64,000 nt of DNA from Acidovorax sp. GBBC 1281 (GCF_028473645.1 NZ_CP097269.1:2188001-2252000); one strand, 5' to 3'. Shown: positions 1-10,222, counted from the first letter of the stretch. The notes: generated from the sequence alone by a model not told the origin. Translations and numbers: made by a program.

Positions 1-680
1 TGGAAGGGGAACTGCGCGCTCTTGGTCAACGCGCCCAGCAGCACCAGCACCAGGGCCGTCAGGTACCACGGGTGGTTGCGGATCTGCTCGCCGGCGGCCA
101 GCACATGGTCGAGGTCGTAGCTGCCCACGATGTGCCCGATCACCAGCATGCCGGCCAGCATGCACAGCCCGCCCGTGCCTGTCACCGTGAGCGCCATGCG
201 AGCGCCCCGTCGCGCGTCCTGGCGGTGGTACCAGTAGCCGATCAGCAGGAAGGAGAACAGGCTGGTGAGTTCCCAGAAGAAGGCCAGCTGGATGATGTTG
301 CCCGACAGCACCACACCGGCCATCGCCCCCATGAACGCCAGGAAGAACGAGAAGAAGCGCGGCACCGGATCGGCCGGCGACATGTAGTAGCGCGCATACA
401 GCACCACCAGCGAGCCGATGCCCAGGATCAGCATGCAGAACATCCAGGCGAATCCGTCCATGCGGATCACCAGGTTCAGCCCCAGCGCGGGCAGCCAGGG
501 GATTTCCTGGCGCAGCACCCCGCCCGCGGCGATCTCCGGAAAGTACAGCGCGGCCTGCACCGCGCAGAACAGCGCGATCGCACCGGCGAGTGTGGATTCG
601 GTGTTGCGCGCGTTCGACGGCAGCACCGCCGCCAGCAGGCTGCCGATGAAGGGGAGGAGGACGAGGAGGATCAGGGGCAT
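1..680 (-). CDS. mrpA: Mrp-type monovalent cation/H+ antiporter subunit A, N-terminal part (cut by window edge)
   Basis: The frame opens with ATG at 680 and is still open at base 1, giving about 226 residues. Hydrophobic segments repeat throughout: residues 1-20 (MPLILLVLLPFIGSLL), then GIGSLVVLYARYY and FFSFFLAFMGAMAGVVL. The stretch NIIQLAFFWELTSLFSFLLIG followed by GALTKSAQFPF is the hallmark of the MrpA/NuoL (ND5) family, with the conserved Glu of FFWE and the Lys of TKSAQFPF in the proton path. The family works as a multi-subunit inner-membrane Na+(K+)/H+ antiporter. NuoL itself is less likely because no other nuo gene follows, but the rest of the operon lies outside the window. Subunit A versus a fused A/B form cannot be decided here. 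Confidence 0.85.
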   Translation of the reverse strand, partial: MPLILLVLLPFIGSLLAAVLPSNARNTESTLAGAIALFCAVQAALYFPEIAAGGVLRQEIPWLPALGLNLVIRMDGFAWMFCMLILGIGSLVVLYARYYMSPADPVPRFFSFFLAFMGAMAGVVLSGNIIQLAFFWELTSLFSFLLIGYWYHRQDARRGARMALTVTGTGGLCMLAGMLVIGHIVGSYDLDHVLAAGEQIRNHPWYLTALVLVLLGALTKSAQFPF

Positions 681-779
681 GCCCGGACGATTCTACGGGC
701 ATGCCTTTCGGACATGCTATGAATACCCTAGCAGAGCCCGGAGATTGGGCGTGCTGCTGGCTCGCAATCCGTTGGGTGT

Positions 780-1112
780 CTAACGCGACGCGCCCGCCAT
801 GGGCGGCGATGGGACGGCTGCGGCCGGCGCGCCGCCGAACGCGGCACCGTTCACCGTGAGGCCTTCGCTGGACAGGCGCGCGGCGGAGGCCTTGCCCAGG
901 CCCGGGACGCGGCCGACGAGGTCTGGCCAGTTCTGGAACGGACCTTTCTCCCGGGCCTGGAGAATCCTGGCCGACAGTGCCGGGCCGATGCCTTTGACCC
1001 CGTCGAGGTCGGCGACGGACGCCGTGTTGACCTCCACCGCCGTCACGGCGGCAGCGCAGTGAACGGCTGCGGCCATGGCCATCAGCAGGGCCTTGATCCC
1101 CCGCAGCCTCAT
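780..1112 (-). CDS. ComEA-like helix-hairpin-helix DNA-binding protein
   Basis: A 110-residue protein with an N-terminal signal sequence (MRLRGIKALLMAMAAAVHCAAA) followed by VNTASVADLDGVKGIGPALSARIL, the ComEA-type helix-hairpin-helix signature with the GIG turn, and a second hairpin near RVPGLGKASAARL. Proteins of this family bind double-stranded DNA in the periplasm; ComEA itself serves in natural transformation, but many short betaproteobacterial members are only inferred to do so. The start codon overlaps the stop of lapB as ATGA, so the two are translationally coupled. The C-terminal tail is Pro/Ala-rich. A longer open frame runs through lapB in the same frame upstream, but it carries none of this domain. 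Confidence 0.8.
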   Translation of the reverse strand: MRLRGIKALLMAMAAAVHCAAAVTAVEVNTASVADLDGVKGIGPALSARILQAREKGPFQNWPDLVGRVPGLGKASAARLSSEGLTVNGAAFGGAPAAAVPSPPMAGASR

Positions 1113-2266
1113 AGCTCTTCCACCCGCCGGGCGGGGTAGCTGTCCCAGGTCTGGCAGCCGGGGCACTGCCAAAAATGCTGCCGCGCCTCGAAGCCGCAGG
1201 CCGCACAGCGGTAGCGGGTGAGCGGCTTTGTCGCTTGGTCCAGCGCCTTTTGCACCTGGGGATGGAACTGCTCGTGCTCCAGTGTTTCCTGCGCCAGCCA
1301 CTTCGCGGCCGCCACCAGCGAGGGCTCCTTGTCCAGATGGCGCACGTACCACTGCGGCCCGGGCCGGGACGCGTCGCCCGAGGCGGCGTCCATCGACACG
1401 ATGGCCTCCAGCATGTCCAGCGACGGCGCCCGCTCGTAGTGGCCCAGCAGCAACTGGTAGGTTTCCTCGGCGCGCTGGGTGGCTGCGCCCACTTCGACCA
1501 GCAACGGGGCGGCCAGGGGCAGGGCGCCGGGCGATTCGCGCGACAGTTCCAGCAGCGTGGAAAACGCCTGTTCCGGCCGGCCGCAGCGGTGGTGCAGGCG
1601 GGCCAGTTCGATGCGCGGGCGGGGGGCGTGGGGCGCGGCGGCCACGGCCTCTTCGAACTGCGCCTGCGCGGCTTCCTGGTCGCCTTGCGCGGCCCGCGCG
1701 ATGGCCTGCTCGCACAGGTAGTGGGCCTGCCGCGTGCTGAAGTCGCCCTGGTGCGATCCGTGCCTCTTGCGGGCGATGGCCGCCGCCTGCGGCCAGTCGC
1801 GCGAGCGTTCGTAGATGGCCAGCAGGGCCAGGCGCGACTGGCTCTCGAACGGCGTGTTCTCCAGCCGCCGCAGGGCATCCTCCGCGCGGTCGAGCAGGCC
1901 GGCCTTGAGGAAGTCCAGGGCCAGCGCATGCTGTGCCCGGTCGCGGTCGGTGCGGCTCAGGTCGCCGCGCGACAGCAAGTGCTCGTGCACGCGGACCGCG
2001 CGGTTGTACTCGCCACGGCGGCGAAAGAGGTTGCCCAGCGCGAAATGCAATTCGGACGTGTCCGGATCGTTCTGCACCGCCTCGATGAAGGCATCGATCG
2101 CCTGGTCCTGCTGCTCGTTGAGCAGGAAGTTCAGGCCCTTGAAATAGGCCTTGGGCGCGCGGCGGTTCTCCTCGCGCAGTTGCCGCAGGTCGAAGCGGGA
2201 GGCGAACCACCCCAGCACGAACGCCAGCGGCAGGCCCAGCAGCAGCCAGCTGAAATCAAATTCCAT
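1109..2266 (-). CDS. lapB: Lipopolysaccharide assembly protein B (TPR protein)
   Basis: The 385-residue protein has one N-terminal membrane segment (residues 4-22, FDFSWLLLGLPLAFVLGWF), a long run of TPR-like helices (for example NEQQDQAIDAFIEAVQNDP and GDLSRTDRDRAQHALALDFLKAG) and a C-terminal rubredoxin-type knuckle with two CxxC pairs (YRCAACGF ... CPGCQTW). That is the LapB/YciM architecture, and the length matches the family (about 389). In E. coli LapB sits in the inner membrane and brings LpxC to FtsH for degradation, limiting LPS synthesis. It lies directly downstream of lapA, overlapping it by 11 bases, as in E. coli. ftsH is elsewhere in this window (about 51 kb). Confidence 0.93.
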   Translation of the reverse strand: MEFDFSWLLLGLPLAFVLGWFASRFDLRQLREENRRAPKAYFKGLNFLLNEQQDQAIDAFIEAVQNDPDTSELHFALGNLFRRRGEYNRAVRVHEHLLSRGDLSRTDRDRAQHALALDFLKAGLLDRAEDALRRLENTPFESQSRLALLAIYERSRDWPQAAAIARKRHGSHQGDFSTRQAHYLCEQAIARAAQGDQEAAQAQFEEAVAAAPHAPRPRIELARLHHRCGRPEQAFSTLLELSRESPGALPLAAPLLVEVGAATQRAEETYQLLLGHYERAPSLDMLEAIVSMDAASGDASRPGPQWYVRHLDKEPSLVAAAKWLAQETLEHEQFHPQVQKALDQATKPLTRYRCAACGFEARQHFWQCPGCQTWDSYPARRVEEL

Positions 2267-2576
2267 GGATGGAGGGCGGTTGTTGTTGCAGGTCCGGCAC
2301 GGCTGGGGCCGCGACCGGTGCGGGGGCCGGGGCTTCAGCCGGCAACGCGGCCTGTGCGCGCCGGGCGGCGCTGCGGTGCTTCCACCAGCGGGGCACCATG
2401 CCCAGCACGCCCACGACGACCCCGGCCGCGAAGGCCGTCAGCACGACGAGCACCAGGGGGGCGCTCCAGTGCGTGCCGAAAAAGAAGTGCACGGTGGCGT
2501 CTTGCTGGTTGTTCAGCGCAAAAGCGAACAGGGTAAAAAAAATGGCTGCCTTGAGCAGCCACAGGAGGTATTTCAT
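2256..2576 (-). CDS. lapA: LapA family inner-membrane protein
   Basis: A 106-residue protein with two membrane segments (about residues 3-21, YLLWLLKAAIFFTLFAFAL, and 40-62) separated by NNQQDATVHFFFG, the conserved pattern of the LapA/YciS domain (DUF1049). The C-terminus is a Pro/Ala-rich cytoplasmic tail. LapA is the partner of LapB in LPS homeostasis, and the adjacent overlapping lapB supports the assignment. It follows ihfB by 114 bases in the same direction. A run of A on the given strand at 2535-2540 lies inside the gene (FFT codons) and is not a terminator. Confidence 0.85.
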   Translation of the reverse strand: MKYLLWLLKAAIFFTLFAFALNNQQDATVHFFFGTHWSAPLVLVVLTAFAAGVVVGVLGMVPRWWKHRSAARRAQAALPAEAPAPAPVAAPAVPDLQQQPPSIHGI

Positions 2577-2690
2577 GCGTCTCCCCGGTGGTGTGGGGGC
2601 ATTCTACGGGCACGCCGTGGCGCGTCTGCCATCTGCACCGATACCCGTGCCACGGGCTCCTGGCGCTTGACAGCCAAGCGCAGGCAGCTA

Positions 2691-3020
2691 TCAATTTTGA
2701 TGTTTTTGCGCCGGTGCATCGACGATGCCCATTTCGACCGTGCGCTGGTCTACGGCTTCGCGCAGGGCCTTGCCGGGCTTGAAGTGGGGCACGCGCTTTT
2801 CCGGGATCGCCACGGCTTCGCCGCTGCGGGGATTGCGGCCCATGCGGGGTGGGCGGCGGTTGACCGAAAAGCTGCCAAAACCCCGGATCTCGATGCGGTG
2901 GTCGCGCACCAATGCGTCGCCCACGGCGTCCAGAATGGTCTTGACGGCGTATTCGGCATCGCGCTGGGTGAGCTGGCTGAACCGTGCTGCCAGTTCTTCA
3001 ACGAGGTCTGATCGGGTCAT
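2691..3020 (-). CDS. ihfB: Integration host factor beta subunit
   Basis: A 109-residue DNA-bending protein beginning [14 protein letters not shown]. It contains the HU/IHF core [18 protein letters not shown] followed by [14 protein letters not shown], with the intercalating Pro in the [10 protein letters not shown] arm. IhfB pairs with IhfA to bend DNA in transcription, replication and site-specific recombination. The gene follows rpsA, the usual gammaproteobacterial and betaproteobacterial order. It ends with about 10 residues beyond the E. coli protein ([10 protein letters not shown]). IHF is the normal co-factor of sigma-54 activators, and both a sigma-54 and an NtrC-type activator occur in this window. 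Confidence 0.96.
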   Translation of the reverse strand: MTRSDLVEELAARFSQLTQRDAEYAVKTILDAVGDALVRDHRIEIRGFGSFSVNRRPPRMGRNPRSGEAVAIPEKRVPHFKPGKALREAVDQRTVEMGIVDAPAQKHQN

Positions 3021-3047
3021 GGAATCCTAGTCTTTGCAACCTGGGAA

Positions 3048-3083
3048 ACAGAACAAAAAGAAGCGGGCGCACGAGGCGCCCGC
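3048..3083 (-). terminator. Rho-independent terminator after rpsA
   Basis: An 8-bp perfect stem (GCGGGCGC at 3063-3070 and GCGCCCGC at 3076-3083) with a 5-base loop is followed, on the minus strand, by a T-rich stretch (TTCTTTTTG). It lies between rpsA and ihfB, so it should end most rpsA transcripts and lower ihfB expression relative to rpsA. Confidence 0.75.
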
Positions 3084-3123
3084 CATTCACAACCGCCGAA
3101 GCGGTCGTTGCCTGACTCTCGGA

Positions 3124-4809
3124 TTACTTGTCCGAGTTGTCCAGCTTGGCGCGCAGCAGGGCGCCCAGGCTGGTCGTGCCGGCGCTTTCGCGGCTCGATT
3201 GCTGGCTCAGGTTGGCCATGGCGCCTTGCTCGTCGGCCATGTCCTTTTGCTTGATCGACAGCTGGATGTTGCGGGTCTTGCGATCCACGTTCACCACCAC
3301 GGCCGTGACTTCGTCGCCTTCCTTGAGCACATTGCGGGCATCTTCCACGCGGTCGCGGGAGATTTCCGAAGCGCGCAGGTAGCCGATGATGTCTTCGCCG
3401 AGGTCGATTTCAGCGCCACGGGCGTCCACGGTCTTGACCTTGCCGGTCACCGTCTGGCCCTTGTCGTTCACCGTCACGAAGGTGGTGAATGGGTCGCCGT
3501 CGAGCTGCTTGATGCCCAGCGAGATGCGTTCGCGGTCCACGTCCACGGCCAGCACGATCGCTTCGACTTCCTGACCCTTCTTGTAGTTGCGAACGGCGGC
3601 TTCGCCGGTTTCGTTCCAGGACAGGTCGGACAGGTGCACCAGGCCGTCGATGCCGGCAGCCAGACCCACGAACACGCCGAAGTCGGTGATCGACTTGATC
3701 GGGCCCTTGACGCGGTCGCCGCGCTTGGTGTTCTGTGCGAACTCTTGCCATGGGTTGGCCTTGCACTGCTTCATGCCCAGGCTGATGCGGCGCTTGTCTT
3801 CGTCGATCTCGAGGACCATGACTTCGACTTCGTCACCCAGCGACACGAGCTTGGAAGGAGCGATGTTCTTGTTGGTCCAGTCCATTTCGGAGACGTGCAC
3901 CAGGCCTTCGATGCCGGGTTCCAGTTCCACAAATGCGCCGTAGTCGGCAATGTTCGTGACCTTGCCGAACAGGCGGGTGCCCGAAGGATAGCGGCGCGAA
4001 ACGCCCATCCATGGATCGTCGCCCATTTGCTTGAGGCCCAGGGACACGCGGTTCTTTTCGGTGTCGAACTTGAGGATCTTGGCCGTGATTTCCTGACCGG
4101 CCGTGACCACTTCCGAAGGATGGCGAACGCGGCGCCATGCCATGTCGGTGATGTGCAGCAGGCCGTCGATGCCGCCCAGGTCCACGAACGCACCGTATTC
4201 GGTGATGTTCTTGACCACGCCCTGAACGATGGAGCCTTCCTTGAGGGTTTCCATCAGCTTGGCGCGCTCTTCGCCCATGGAGGCTTCCACCACCGCGCGG
4301 CGCGACAGCACCACGTTGTTGCGCTTGCGGTCGAGCTTGATGACCTTGAATTCCAGGGTCTTGTTTTCGTAAGGCGTCAGGTCCTTGATCGGACGCGTAT
4401 CGATCAGCGAACCTGGCAGGAAGGCGCGGATGCCGTTGACCAGCACCGTGAGGCCACCCTTGACCTTGCCGCTGGTCGTGCCGGTGACGAATTCGCCGGA
4501 TTCCAGGGCCTTTTCCAGCGCCAGCCAGGAGGCCAGGCGCTTGGCGGTGTCACGCGACAGGATGGTGTCGCCGTAACCGTTTTCGATCGAGCCGATGGCC
4601 ACGGAGACGAAATCGCCCACTTGGACTTCGACTTCGCCCTTATCGTTCTTGAACTCTTCCAGGGGCACGTAGGCTTCGGACTTGAGGCCGGCGTTCACCA
4701 CGACGAAGTTGTGTTCCACGCGCACGACTTCGGCGGTGATCACTTCGCCCGGACGCATTTCGGTGCGTGTCAAGGACTCTTCGAAAAGGGCGGCAAAAGA
4801 TTCAGACAT
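3124..4809 (-). CDS. rpsA: 30S ribosomal protein S1
   Basis: The 561-residue protein has six S1/OB-fold repeats. Successive copies of the pattern [38 protein letters not shown] and [18 protein letters not shown] are visible, and the start [13 protein letters not shown] is typical for betaproteobacteria. S1 binds mRNA leaders on the small subunit and is needed to initiate most mRNAs. Length matches the family (about 557-570). It is preceded by the aroA-cmk fusion and followed by ihfB, an arrangement conserved from E. coli (cmk-rpsA-ihfB). The upstream gap of 183 bases is expected to hold its own strong promoter, but I cannot pick one clear site. Confidence 0.97.
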   Translation of the reverse strand: MSESFAALFEESLTRTEMRPGEVITAEVVRVEHNFVVVNAGLKSEAYVPLEEFKNDKGEVEVQVGDFVSVAIGSIENGYGDTILSRDTAKRLASWLALEKALESGEFVTGTTSGKVKGGLTVLVNGIRAFLPGSLIDTRPIKDLTPYENKTLEFKVIKLDRKRNNVVLSRRAVVEASMGEERAKLMETLKEGSIVQGVVKNITEYGAFVDLGGIDGLLHITDMAWRRVRHPSEVVTAGQEITAKILKFDTEKNRVSLGLKQMGDDPWMGVSRRYPSGTRLFGKVTNIADYGAFVELEPGIEGLVHVSEMDWTNKNIAPSKLVSLGDEVEVMVLEIDEDKRRISLGMKQCKANPWQEFAQNTKRGDRVKGPIKSITDFGVFVGLAAGIDGLVHLSDLSWNETGEAAVRNYKKGQEVEAIVLAVDVDRERISLGIKQLDGDPFTTFVTVNDKGQTVTGKVKTVDARGAEIDLGEDIIGYLRASEISRDRVEDARNVLKEGDEVTAVVVNVDRKTRNIQLSIKQKDMADEQGAMANLSQQSSRESAGTTSLGALLRAKLDNSDK

Positions 4810-4992
4810 GTATTTCCTAAAGCCGCAAACAGGGTTCCGACAGCACCATTGCCATCGTTTTTAGAGCTGCCTGCGGAGGTTTTTTGCGGCAAAACCGCGG
4901 TTAGGTTGGAGAACCGCACGGTCTGGGCACTGGGTGCCTGTGGGGCCGGGCGGGCCTGTCCGGGGCGTGAGCCTCGGGTTGCAACCCCGTGC

Positions 4993-7011
4993 CTAGGTGG
5001 CGAAGGGCTGTCGTTCCTGCCACCAGGCAAGCACCTGCTCGACAGCCGCATCGACCGTGAGCGAAGAGTTGTCCAGAACCAGGGCATCCTGCGCCGGCTT
5101 CAAGGGCGCAACGCTGCGGGAACTGTCCCGGGCGTCGCGCGCCTCCAAATCGGCGCGAAGGTCTGCGATGCTAGCCGAAATCCCCTTTGAAATCAACTGT
5201 TTATGCCGGCGTTCGGCCCGGCATGCCGCGCTGGCGGTCAAGTAGACCTTCAATGCGGCCTGGGGAAAGATCACGGTGCCCATGTCGCGCCCGTCCGCCA
5301 CCAGCCCCGGAAGCCGCCGGAAGCTGTGCTGCAGGGCCACAAGTGCCTCCCGCACGGCGGGCAGTGCGGAGACGCGCGACGCATTCATTCCCGCTTCTTC
5401 AGTGCGGATGGTATCAGTCACATCATCGGCGCCGAGCCAGATCCGCCCGCCTTCGAATCGCACGGGCAGTCCGCGTGCGAGCGTCGCGATGCGCGGCTCG
5501 TGCGCCGCATCGATCTGCAGGCCCGCCCGCAAGGCCGCCAGCGCCGCGATTCGGTACATGGCGCCCGAGTCCAGAAACCGGTAGCCCAGCCGCTGCGCCA
5601 CGGCGGCGGCCACGGTGCCCTTGCCGGATGCGGTGGGGCCGTCGATGCAGATCACCGGAATGCGTTCCGTGGGGGGGTGCGTGACGGAAAACAGCGCCTC
5701 GAAATAATCCGGAAACGTCTTGGCCACGCACTTGGGGTCTTGGATGCGAACGGGCAGCGCCGCCGGATTGAAGGCCGCCAGTGAAAAGCACATGGCCACG
5801 CGGTGGTCATCGTAGGTGTGGATGCTGGCGGCCCGCCAGCCGGCAGGCGCAGCCGGGGGCGTGACGCGCAGGAAGTCCGCGCCTTCCTCCACCGTGGCGC
5901 CGAGTTTGCGCAGCTCGGTCGTCATGGCGGTCAGGCGGTCGGTTTCCTTGACGCGCCAGCTGGCGATGTTGCGCAGCGTGGTCGTGTCTTCGGCATAGAG
6001 GGCCATGACGGCCAGCGTCATGGCGGCGTCGGGAATGTGGTTGCAGTCCAGGTCGATGGCCTTGAGCGGCCATGCGCCGCGGCGGATCTTCAGCCAGTTG
6101 GGCCCGCCCGTGACCTGTGCGCCCATGGCCTGCGCGGCCTCGATGAAGCGGATATCCCCCTGGATGGAGTCTTGCCCCACGCCCAGGATCTGCACGCCGT
6201 CGTCCTGCTCGGCAACGCCGGCGATGGCACCCAGCGCAATGAAATAGCTGGCCGAAGACGCGTCGGCCTCGACGTGGATGCTCCCGGGCGAACGGTATCG
6301 GCTTCCGGCCGGGATGGTGAACCGCTGCCACTGGTCATGCTGCACATCGATGCCGAACCGCGACAGCAACTGCAGCGTGATGTGGATGTAGGGCCGGGAA
6401 ATCAGCTCGCCCACCACCTCGATCACCACGTCTTGTTGGACCGCGACCAGCGGCAGGGCCATCAGCAGGGCGGTGAGGAACTGGCTCGACACGTCCCCGC
6501 GCACGGGAATGGGCCTGGACAGCGATAGCGGCGGTACGCCTTGGGCGTGTGCGATGCGCAGGGGCGGAAACCCTTCGTTGCCCAGGTAGTCGATGCGGCA
6601 GCCGAGCTGGCGCAGCGCATCCACCAGGTCACCGATGGGCCGCTCGTGCATGCGCGGCACGCCGGACAACTCGAACTCGCCGCCCAGCAGTGCCAGCGCG
6701 GCCGTCAGCGGGCGCATCGCCGTGCCGGCATTGCCCAGGAAGAGGGCGGCCGGGGCGTTGGCGGGTTGTGTGCCCAGCCCCGTGATGCGCACGCTGGCGC
6801 CTTGTTCATCCACTGTGCAACCCAGTTGACGCAGCGCATCGAGCATGACCCGGGTGTCATCGGATGCCAGCAGGTCGTGGATTTCCGTGGTGCCTTCGCT
6901 CAGTGCCGCCAGCAGCAAAACACGGTTGGAAATGCTTTTGGAGCCCGGAAGCTGGATGGCGCCACCCGCCGTGGCCAGGGGCGGGAGGTCGAGAAACTCG
7001 GTGCTGAACAT
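4993..7011 (-). CDS. aroA: Bifunctional EPSP synthase / cytidylate kinase fusion
   Basis: A single 672-residue reading frame. Residues about 1-440 are 3-phosphoshikimate 1-carboxyvinyltransferase: [17 protein letters not shown] near the start, [17 protein letters not shown], and [13 protein letters not shown] near the end. A short linker ([16 protein letters not shown]) leads into cytidylate kinase: [19 protein letters not shown] (Walker A), LDSGAMYR, and [13 protein letters not shown]. The first domain makes EPSP in the shikimate pathway and the second phosphorylates CMP/dCMP. The two are separate neighbouring genes in most bacteria; the fusion is known in Comamonadaceae. The start at 7011 overlaps the tyrA stop as TGATG, and in-frame upstream sequence has no homology, so this start is preferred. 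Confidence 0.95.
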   Translation of the reverse strand: MFSTEFLDLPPLATAGGAIQLPGSKSISNRVLLLAALSEGTTEIHDLLASDDTRVMLDALRQLGCTVDEQGASVRITGLGTQPANAPAALFLGNAGTAMRPLTAALALLGGEFELSGVPRMHERPIGDLVDALRQLGCRIDYLGNEGFPPLRIAHAQGVPPLSLSRPIPVRGDVSSQFLTALLMALPLVAVQQDVVIEVVGELISRPYIHITLQLLSRFGIDVQHDQWQRFTIPAGSRYRSPGSIHVEADASSASYFIALGAIAGVAEQDDGVQILGVGQDSIQGDIRFIEAAQAMGAQVTGGPNWLKIRRGAWPLKAIDLDCNHIPDAAMTLAVMALYAEDTTTLRNIASWRVKETDRLTAMTTELRKLGATVEEGADFLRVTPPAAPAGWRAASIHTYDDHRVAMCFSLAAFNPAALPVRIQDPKCVAKTFPDYFEALFSVTHPPTERIPVICIDGPTASGKGTVAAAVAQRLGYRFLDSGAMYRIAALAALRAGLQIDAAHEPRIATLARGLPVRFEGGRIWLGADDVTDTIRTEEAGMNASRVSALPAVREALVALQHSFRRLPGLVADGRDMGTVIFPQAALKVYLTASAACRAERRHKQLISKGISASIADLRADLEARDARDSSRSVAPLKPAQDALVLDNSSLTVDAAVEQVLAWWQERQPFAT

Positions 7012-7913
7012 CAGGAATTGGGGGTGGGTGTGCGCTGCGCGCCCATGCGCCAGTGCGCGCGGGTTTCGCTGGCCAGGGTGATCAGGTCTTCCAGCGCCTG
7101 GGAGTTGCCCTGCTGCATGGTCTGCTCCAGCTGCTGCAACGCCTGCTGGAAGAGCTGCGACTGCGCCAGCAGCTCTTCGCGGTTGGACAGCAGAATGTCT
7201 CGCCAGACCTTGGGGTCGCTGGCCGCGATGCGGGTGAAATCGCGAAAGCCCGGGCCTGCCAGGGACAGGAACATATCGCCATGGTCTTGCGCCGTGATGC
7301 TGTTCATCATGGCGAAGGCAAGCAAATGAGGCAGGTGGCTGACGGACGCAAAGGCAGCGTCGTGCGATTCGGGCGACATGCTTTGCACCCGGCAGCCCAG
7401 CGTGCGCCACACTTCTTCGGCCTTTTGCAGATGGGCGGTCAAGGTGCGCTCGGTCGGCGTGAGGATGACCTGGCGCCCGCTGTACAGCTCGGCTTCCGCG
7501 TATTCCACGCCGGACACCTCGCGCCCGGTGATCGGGTGGGCCGGAACGAAGGATCCCACCTGGTCGCGGAGGGCGCGGCGTGCGGCCTGCACCACGTCGG
7601 CCTTGGTCGAGCCCACGTCCATGATCAGCATCTGCGGTGTGACGAGGTGCTTGATGGCCTTGAGTGTGGCCTCGGTCGCGGCCACGGGGACGGCCACGAG
7701 CACGATGTCGGCGCCCGCCACGGCGAGCAAGGCGGACGGTGCCTCGACATCGATCACGCCCATCTGGCGGGCGCGGTCGGTGGTGGACGGCGACTTGCTG
7801 TACCCGACTACGCGCTTGACGAGGCCGGCCTTCTTCATGGCCAGAGCGAACGACCCTCCCATCAGGCCGCAGCCGATCAACCCCAGCTGTTCAAACATGG
7901 CGGGCCCGCTCAT
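7011..7913 (-). CDS. tyrA: Prephenate dehydrogenase
   Basis: A 300-residue NAD(P)-binding dehydrogenase. The Rossmann motif is [17 protein letters not shown] near residue 10; the chain continues with [24 protein letters not shown], and [17 protein letters not shown], the conserved substrate-binding segment with its catalytic His. It oxidatively decarboxylates prephenate (or arogenate) on the way to tyrosine. The start MSGPAMFEQ is chosen because its ATG overlaps the pheA stop as ATGA; a second ATG five codons on is an alternative. It ends overlapping aroA. The hisC-type aminotransferase found between pheA and tyrA in some Burkholderiales is absent. Confidence 0.95.
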   Translation of the reverse strand: MSGPAMFEQLGLIGCGLMGGSFALAMKKAGLVKRVVGYSKSPSTTDRARQMGVIDVEAPSALLAVAGADIVLVAVPVAATEATLKAIKHLVTPQMLIMDVGSTKADVVQAARRALRDQVGSFVPAHPITGREVSGVEYAEAELYSGRQVILTPTERTLTAHLQKAEEVWRTLGCRVQSMSPESHDAAFASVSHLPHLLAFAMMNSITAQDHGDMFLSLAGPGFRDFTRIAASDPKVWRDILLSNREELLAQSQLFQQALQQLEQTMQQGNSQALEDLITLASETRAHWRMGAQRTPTPNS

Positions 7914-9007
7914 GGCGCGACCGGGTAGGTGCCCAGCACCTTGTAGAACGCGCACAGCGCACGCAGTTCTTCGAGGGCCCGTGCCACATGGGGCAGGGAC
8001 GGGTGGCCGTCGAGGTCGATGTAGAAGTAATACTCCCACTGGCCCGTGCGGGCCGGCCGGGATTCGAATCGGGTCATCGACACGCCGTGGGTCTTGAGCG
8101 GCACCAGCAGGTCGTGGACCGCGCCGGGACGATTGGGCACCGAGATGACCAGGCTGGTGCAGTCCTTGCTGGACGGCGGTGGCGTCTGCAGCGTGTGCGG
8201 CAGGCAGATGATGGCGAACCGGGTGCGGTTGTAGGCATCGTCCTGAATGGCATGTGCGACCAGGTGCAGGCCGAATTGCGTGGCGGCACGTTCGCTCGCA
8301 ATGCCCGCCCACGCCGGATTGGTGGCGGCCAGCCGGGCCCCTTCCGCATTGCTGGACACTGGGCGGCGTTCCGCGTGGGGCAGGTGCTTGGAGAGCCATC
8401 CCTGGCATTGCGCCAGCGCCTGCGGGTGTGCCAGCACCGCTTCGATGCCTTCGAGCGAGTCGGACTGCCGCATCAGGTTGTGGCGCACCAGCAGGCTCAC
8501 TTCGCCGACCACGTGGCAAGGCGTGTGCAGGAACAGATCGAGCGACCGGGTCACCACGCCCTCGACCGAATTTTCCACGCCGACCACGCCGTACTGCGCG
8601 CTGCCCGCCGCCGTGGCGTGGAACACTTCGTCGAAATTGGCGCAGTACATGAGGTCGGCCGCGCCACCGAAGAACTCCACGGCCGCCTGCTCGCAGAAGG
8701 TGCCGGCCGGGCCGAGCACGGCCACCCGCTGCGGGGACTCGAGTGCCAGGCAGGCGGACATGATCTCGCGCCAGATGGCTGCGACATGCGGCCCCTTCAA
8801 TGGGCCGGGATTGGCGGTCTGGATCTTCTCGATGACCTGGGCCACCCGGTCGGGACGGAAGAAGGGCGTGCCTTCGCGCTTCTTGATCTCACCCACCCGT
8901 TCGGCGACCAGGGCGCGCTGGTTCAGCAGCGTGAGCAGTTGCTGGTCGATGTTGTCGATTTGGACGCGCAGGCTGGCGAGGTCCGGAGAGGCTTGCGGGA
9001 TGGTCAT
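7910..9007 (-). CDS. pheA: Chorismate mutase / prephenate dehydratase (P-protein)
   Basis: 365 residues in three parts: an AroQ chorismate mutase helix bundle (residues about 8-95, LRVQIDNIDQQLLTLLNQRALVAERVGEIKK), a prephenate dehydratase domain beginning VAVLGPAGTFCEQAA with GVVGVENSVEGVVTRSLD, and a C-terminal ACT domain (LVISVPNRPGAVHDLLVPL ... ESRPARTGQWEYYFYIDLDG). The ESRP segment is the usual phenylalanine feedback site. It converts chorismate to phenylpyruvate. It lies 38 bases after serC and overlaps tyrA, so serC-pheA-tyrA-aroA/cmk reads as one operon of serine and aromatic biosynthesis. Confidence 0.96.
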   Translation of the reverse strand: MTIPQASPDLASLRVQIDNIDQQLLTLLNQRALVAERVGEIKKREGTPFFRPDRVAQVIEKIQTANPGPLKGPHVAAIWREIMSACLALESPQRVAVLGPAGTFCEQAAVEFFGGAADLMYCANFDEVFHATAAGSAQYGVVGVENSVEGVVTRSLDLFLHTPCHVVGEVSLLVRHNLMRQSDSLEGIEAVLAHPQALAQCQGWLSKHLPHAERRPVSSNAEGARLAATNPAWAGIASERAATQFGLHLVAHAIQDDAYNRTRFAIICLPHTLQTPPPSSKDCTSLVISVPNRPGAVHDLLVPLKTHGVSMTRFESRPARTGQWEYYFYIDLDGHPSLPHVARALEELRALCAFYKVLGTYPVAP

Positions 9008-9045
9008 GAAAGGTGTGGGGGCGTTTTCTCTGGACTGTCAGGGCT

Positions 9046-10155
9046 TCAGGCGTGTTTGCGCTCAAATTCTCGCATGTAGGCCACCAGGGCCTCGACGCCC
9101 GACAGTGGCATGGCGTTGTACAGGCTGGCGCGCATGCCGCCCACCGATTTGTGCCCCTTGAGCTGCAGCAGGCCGCGTTCCTTGGCGCCTGCCAGGAAGG
9201 CATCGTTGCGCGATTCGTCGCGCAGGAAGAATGGAATGTTCATGCGGGACCGGGCGTTCTCCGACACCTTGTTCACATAGAACTGCGACTGGTCGATGGT
9301 GTCGTACAGCAGCCGGGCCTTTGCGATGTTCCGATGCTCCAGCGCCGCGATCCCGCTCAGTTCGCCCTCGCGCTGGCGCTTGAGCCACTGGAACGTCAGG
9401 CCGGCCACGTAGATGCCCCAGGTGGGCGGGGTGTTGAACATGGACTGGTTGTCCGCCACGATCTTGTAGTCAAAAGCGCTGGGGCAGGCGGGCAGGGCGT
9501 GGCCCAGCAGATCCTCCCGCACCACCACCAGCGTGAGGCCGGCGGGCCCCAGGTTCTTTTGCGCTCCACCGAACGCCAGGCCCACGCGCGACCAATCGAC
9601 GGCGCGCGATGCCACATGGGAGGAAAAATCGATGACCAAGGGCGCATCGCTGCCCAGCGCCTTCAGGTCGGGCAGTTCTTGGAATTCAATGCCGTGGATG
9701 GTCTCGTTGCTGCACAGGTGCAGGTAGCTGGCGCCGCGGCTCAACTCCCAGCTGGCTGGCTCGGGCAGCGTGGTGAAGTGGCTGGTCTCGCCCGATGCGG
9801 CCACGTGCACTTCCGCCGCATATTTGCGGGCTTCCTTCACCGACTTCTGGCTCCAGCTACCGGTGACGACCATGTCCACCGTCGCTGCGCGCGAGAGGTT
9901 CAGCGGCACGATAGCGTTCTCAGCCAGACCGCCACCCTGCATGAAAAGGATCTTGAACTGCGAAGGCACCGCCAGCAGCTCACGCAGGTCGGCTTCGGCC
10001 TGTTCGTAGATCGACAAGAACTCTTTGCCGCGGTGGCTCATCTCCATGACGCCCATGCCGCTTCCGTGCCAGTCCAGCATTTCGGCAGCCGCTTGCTGCA
10101 GGACTTCGGCGGGAATGGCGGCCGGGCCGGCGGAGAAGTTGTACGGGCGATTCAT
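9046..10155 (-). CDS. serC: Phosphoserine aminotransferase
   Basis: 369 residues starting [20 protein letters not shown], the SerC signature. The PLP lysine lies in [18 protein letters not shown], and the C-terminus holds [12 protein letters not shown]. It transfers the amino group of glutamate to 3-phosphohydroxypyruvate in serine synthesis and also acts in pyridoxine synthesis in some bacteria. It is probably the first gene of the operon with pheA, tyrA and aroA/cmk, and it follows gyrA after a 101-base gap holding a small palindrome. Confidence 0.96.
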   Translation of the reverse strand: MNRPYNFSAGPAAIPAEVLQQAAAEMLDWHGSGMGVMEMSHRGKEFLSIYEQAEADLRELLAVPSQFKILFMQGGGLAENAIVPLNLSRAATVDMVVTGSWSQKSVKEARKYAAEVHVAASGETSHFTTLPEPASWELSRGASYLHLCSNETIHGIEFQELPDLKALGSDAPLVIDFSSHVASRAVDWSRVGLAFGGAQKNLGPAGLTLVVVREDLLGHALPACPSAFDYKIVADNQSMFNTPPTWGIYVAGLTFQWLKRQREGELSGIAALEHRNIAKARLLYDTIDQSQFYVNKVSENARSRMNIPFFLRDESRNDAFLAGAKERGLLQLKGHKSVGGMRASLYNAMPLSGVEALVAYMREFERKHA

Positions 10156-10201
10156 GGTTTCAAGTGAAATAGGGCCTCAGCGCATATTTATCTAGGGCTG
10201 A

Positions 10202-10222
10202 TTGCTATGGTTGTGATAGCAA
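10202..10222. repeat. TTGCTAT-N7-ATAGCAA palindrome
   Basis: Perfect 7-bp inverted repeat (TTGCTAT at 10202-10208, ATAGCAA at 10216-10222) in the gap between serC and gyrA. A similar short palindrome with the same TGCTAT core is at 28527-28545. It may be a dispersed repeat or a weak transcript-end hairpin; there is no U-run. Confidence 0.5.

Noticed and set aside
1113..2210. N-terminal extension of the ComEA-like protein through lapB
   Set aside because: The upstream part is low-complexity Arg/Pro/Ala antiframe sequence over lapB; the ATGA-coupled start gives a normal signal peptide.
2658..2700. Terminator or repeat between lapA and ihfB (GCGCTTG...CAAGCGC)
   Set aside because: A short inverted repeat is present, but there is no U-run, and I could not tell whether it is a genus repeat or chance, so it is not listed as a terminator.
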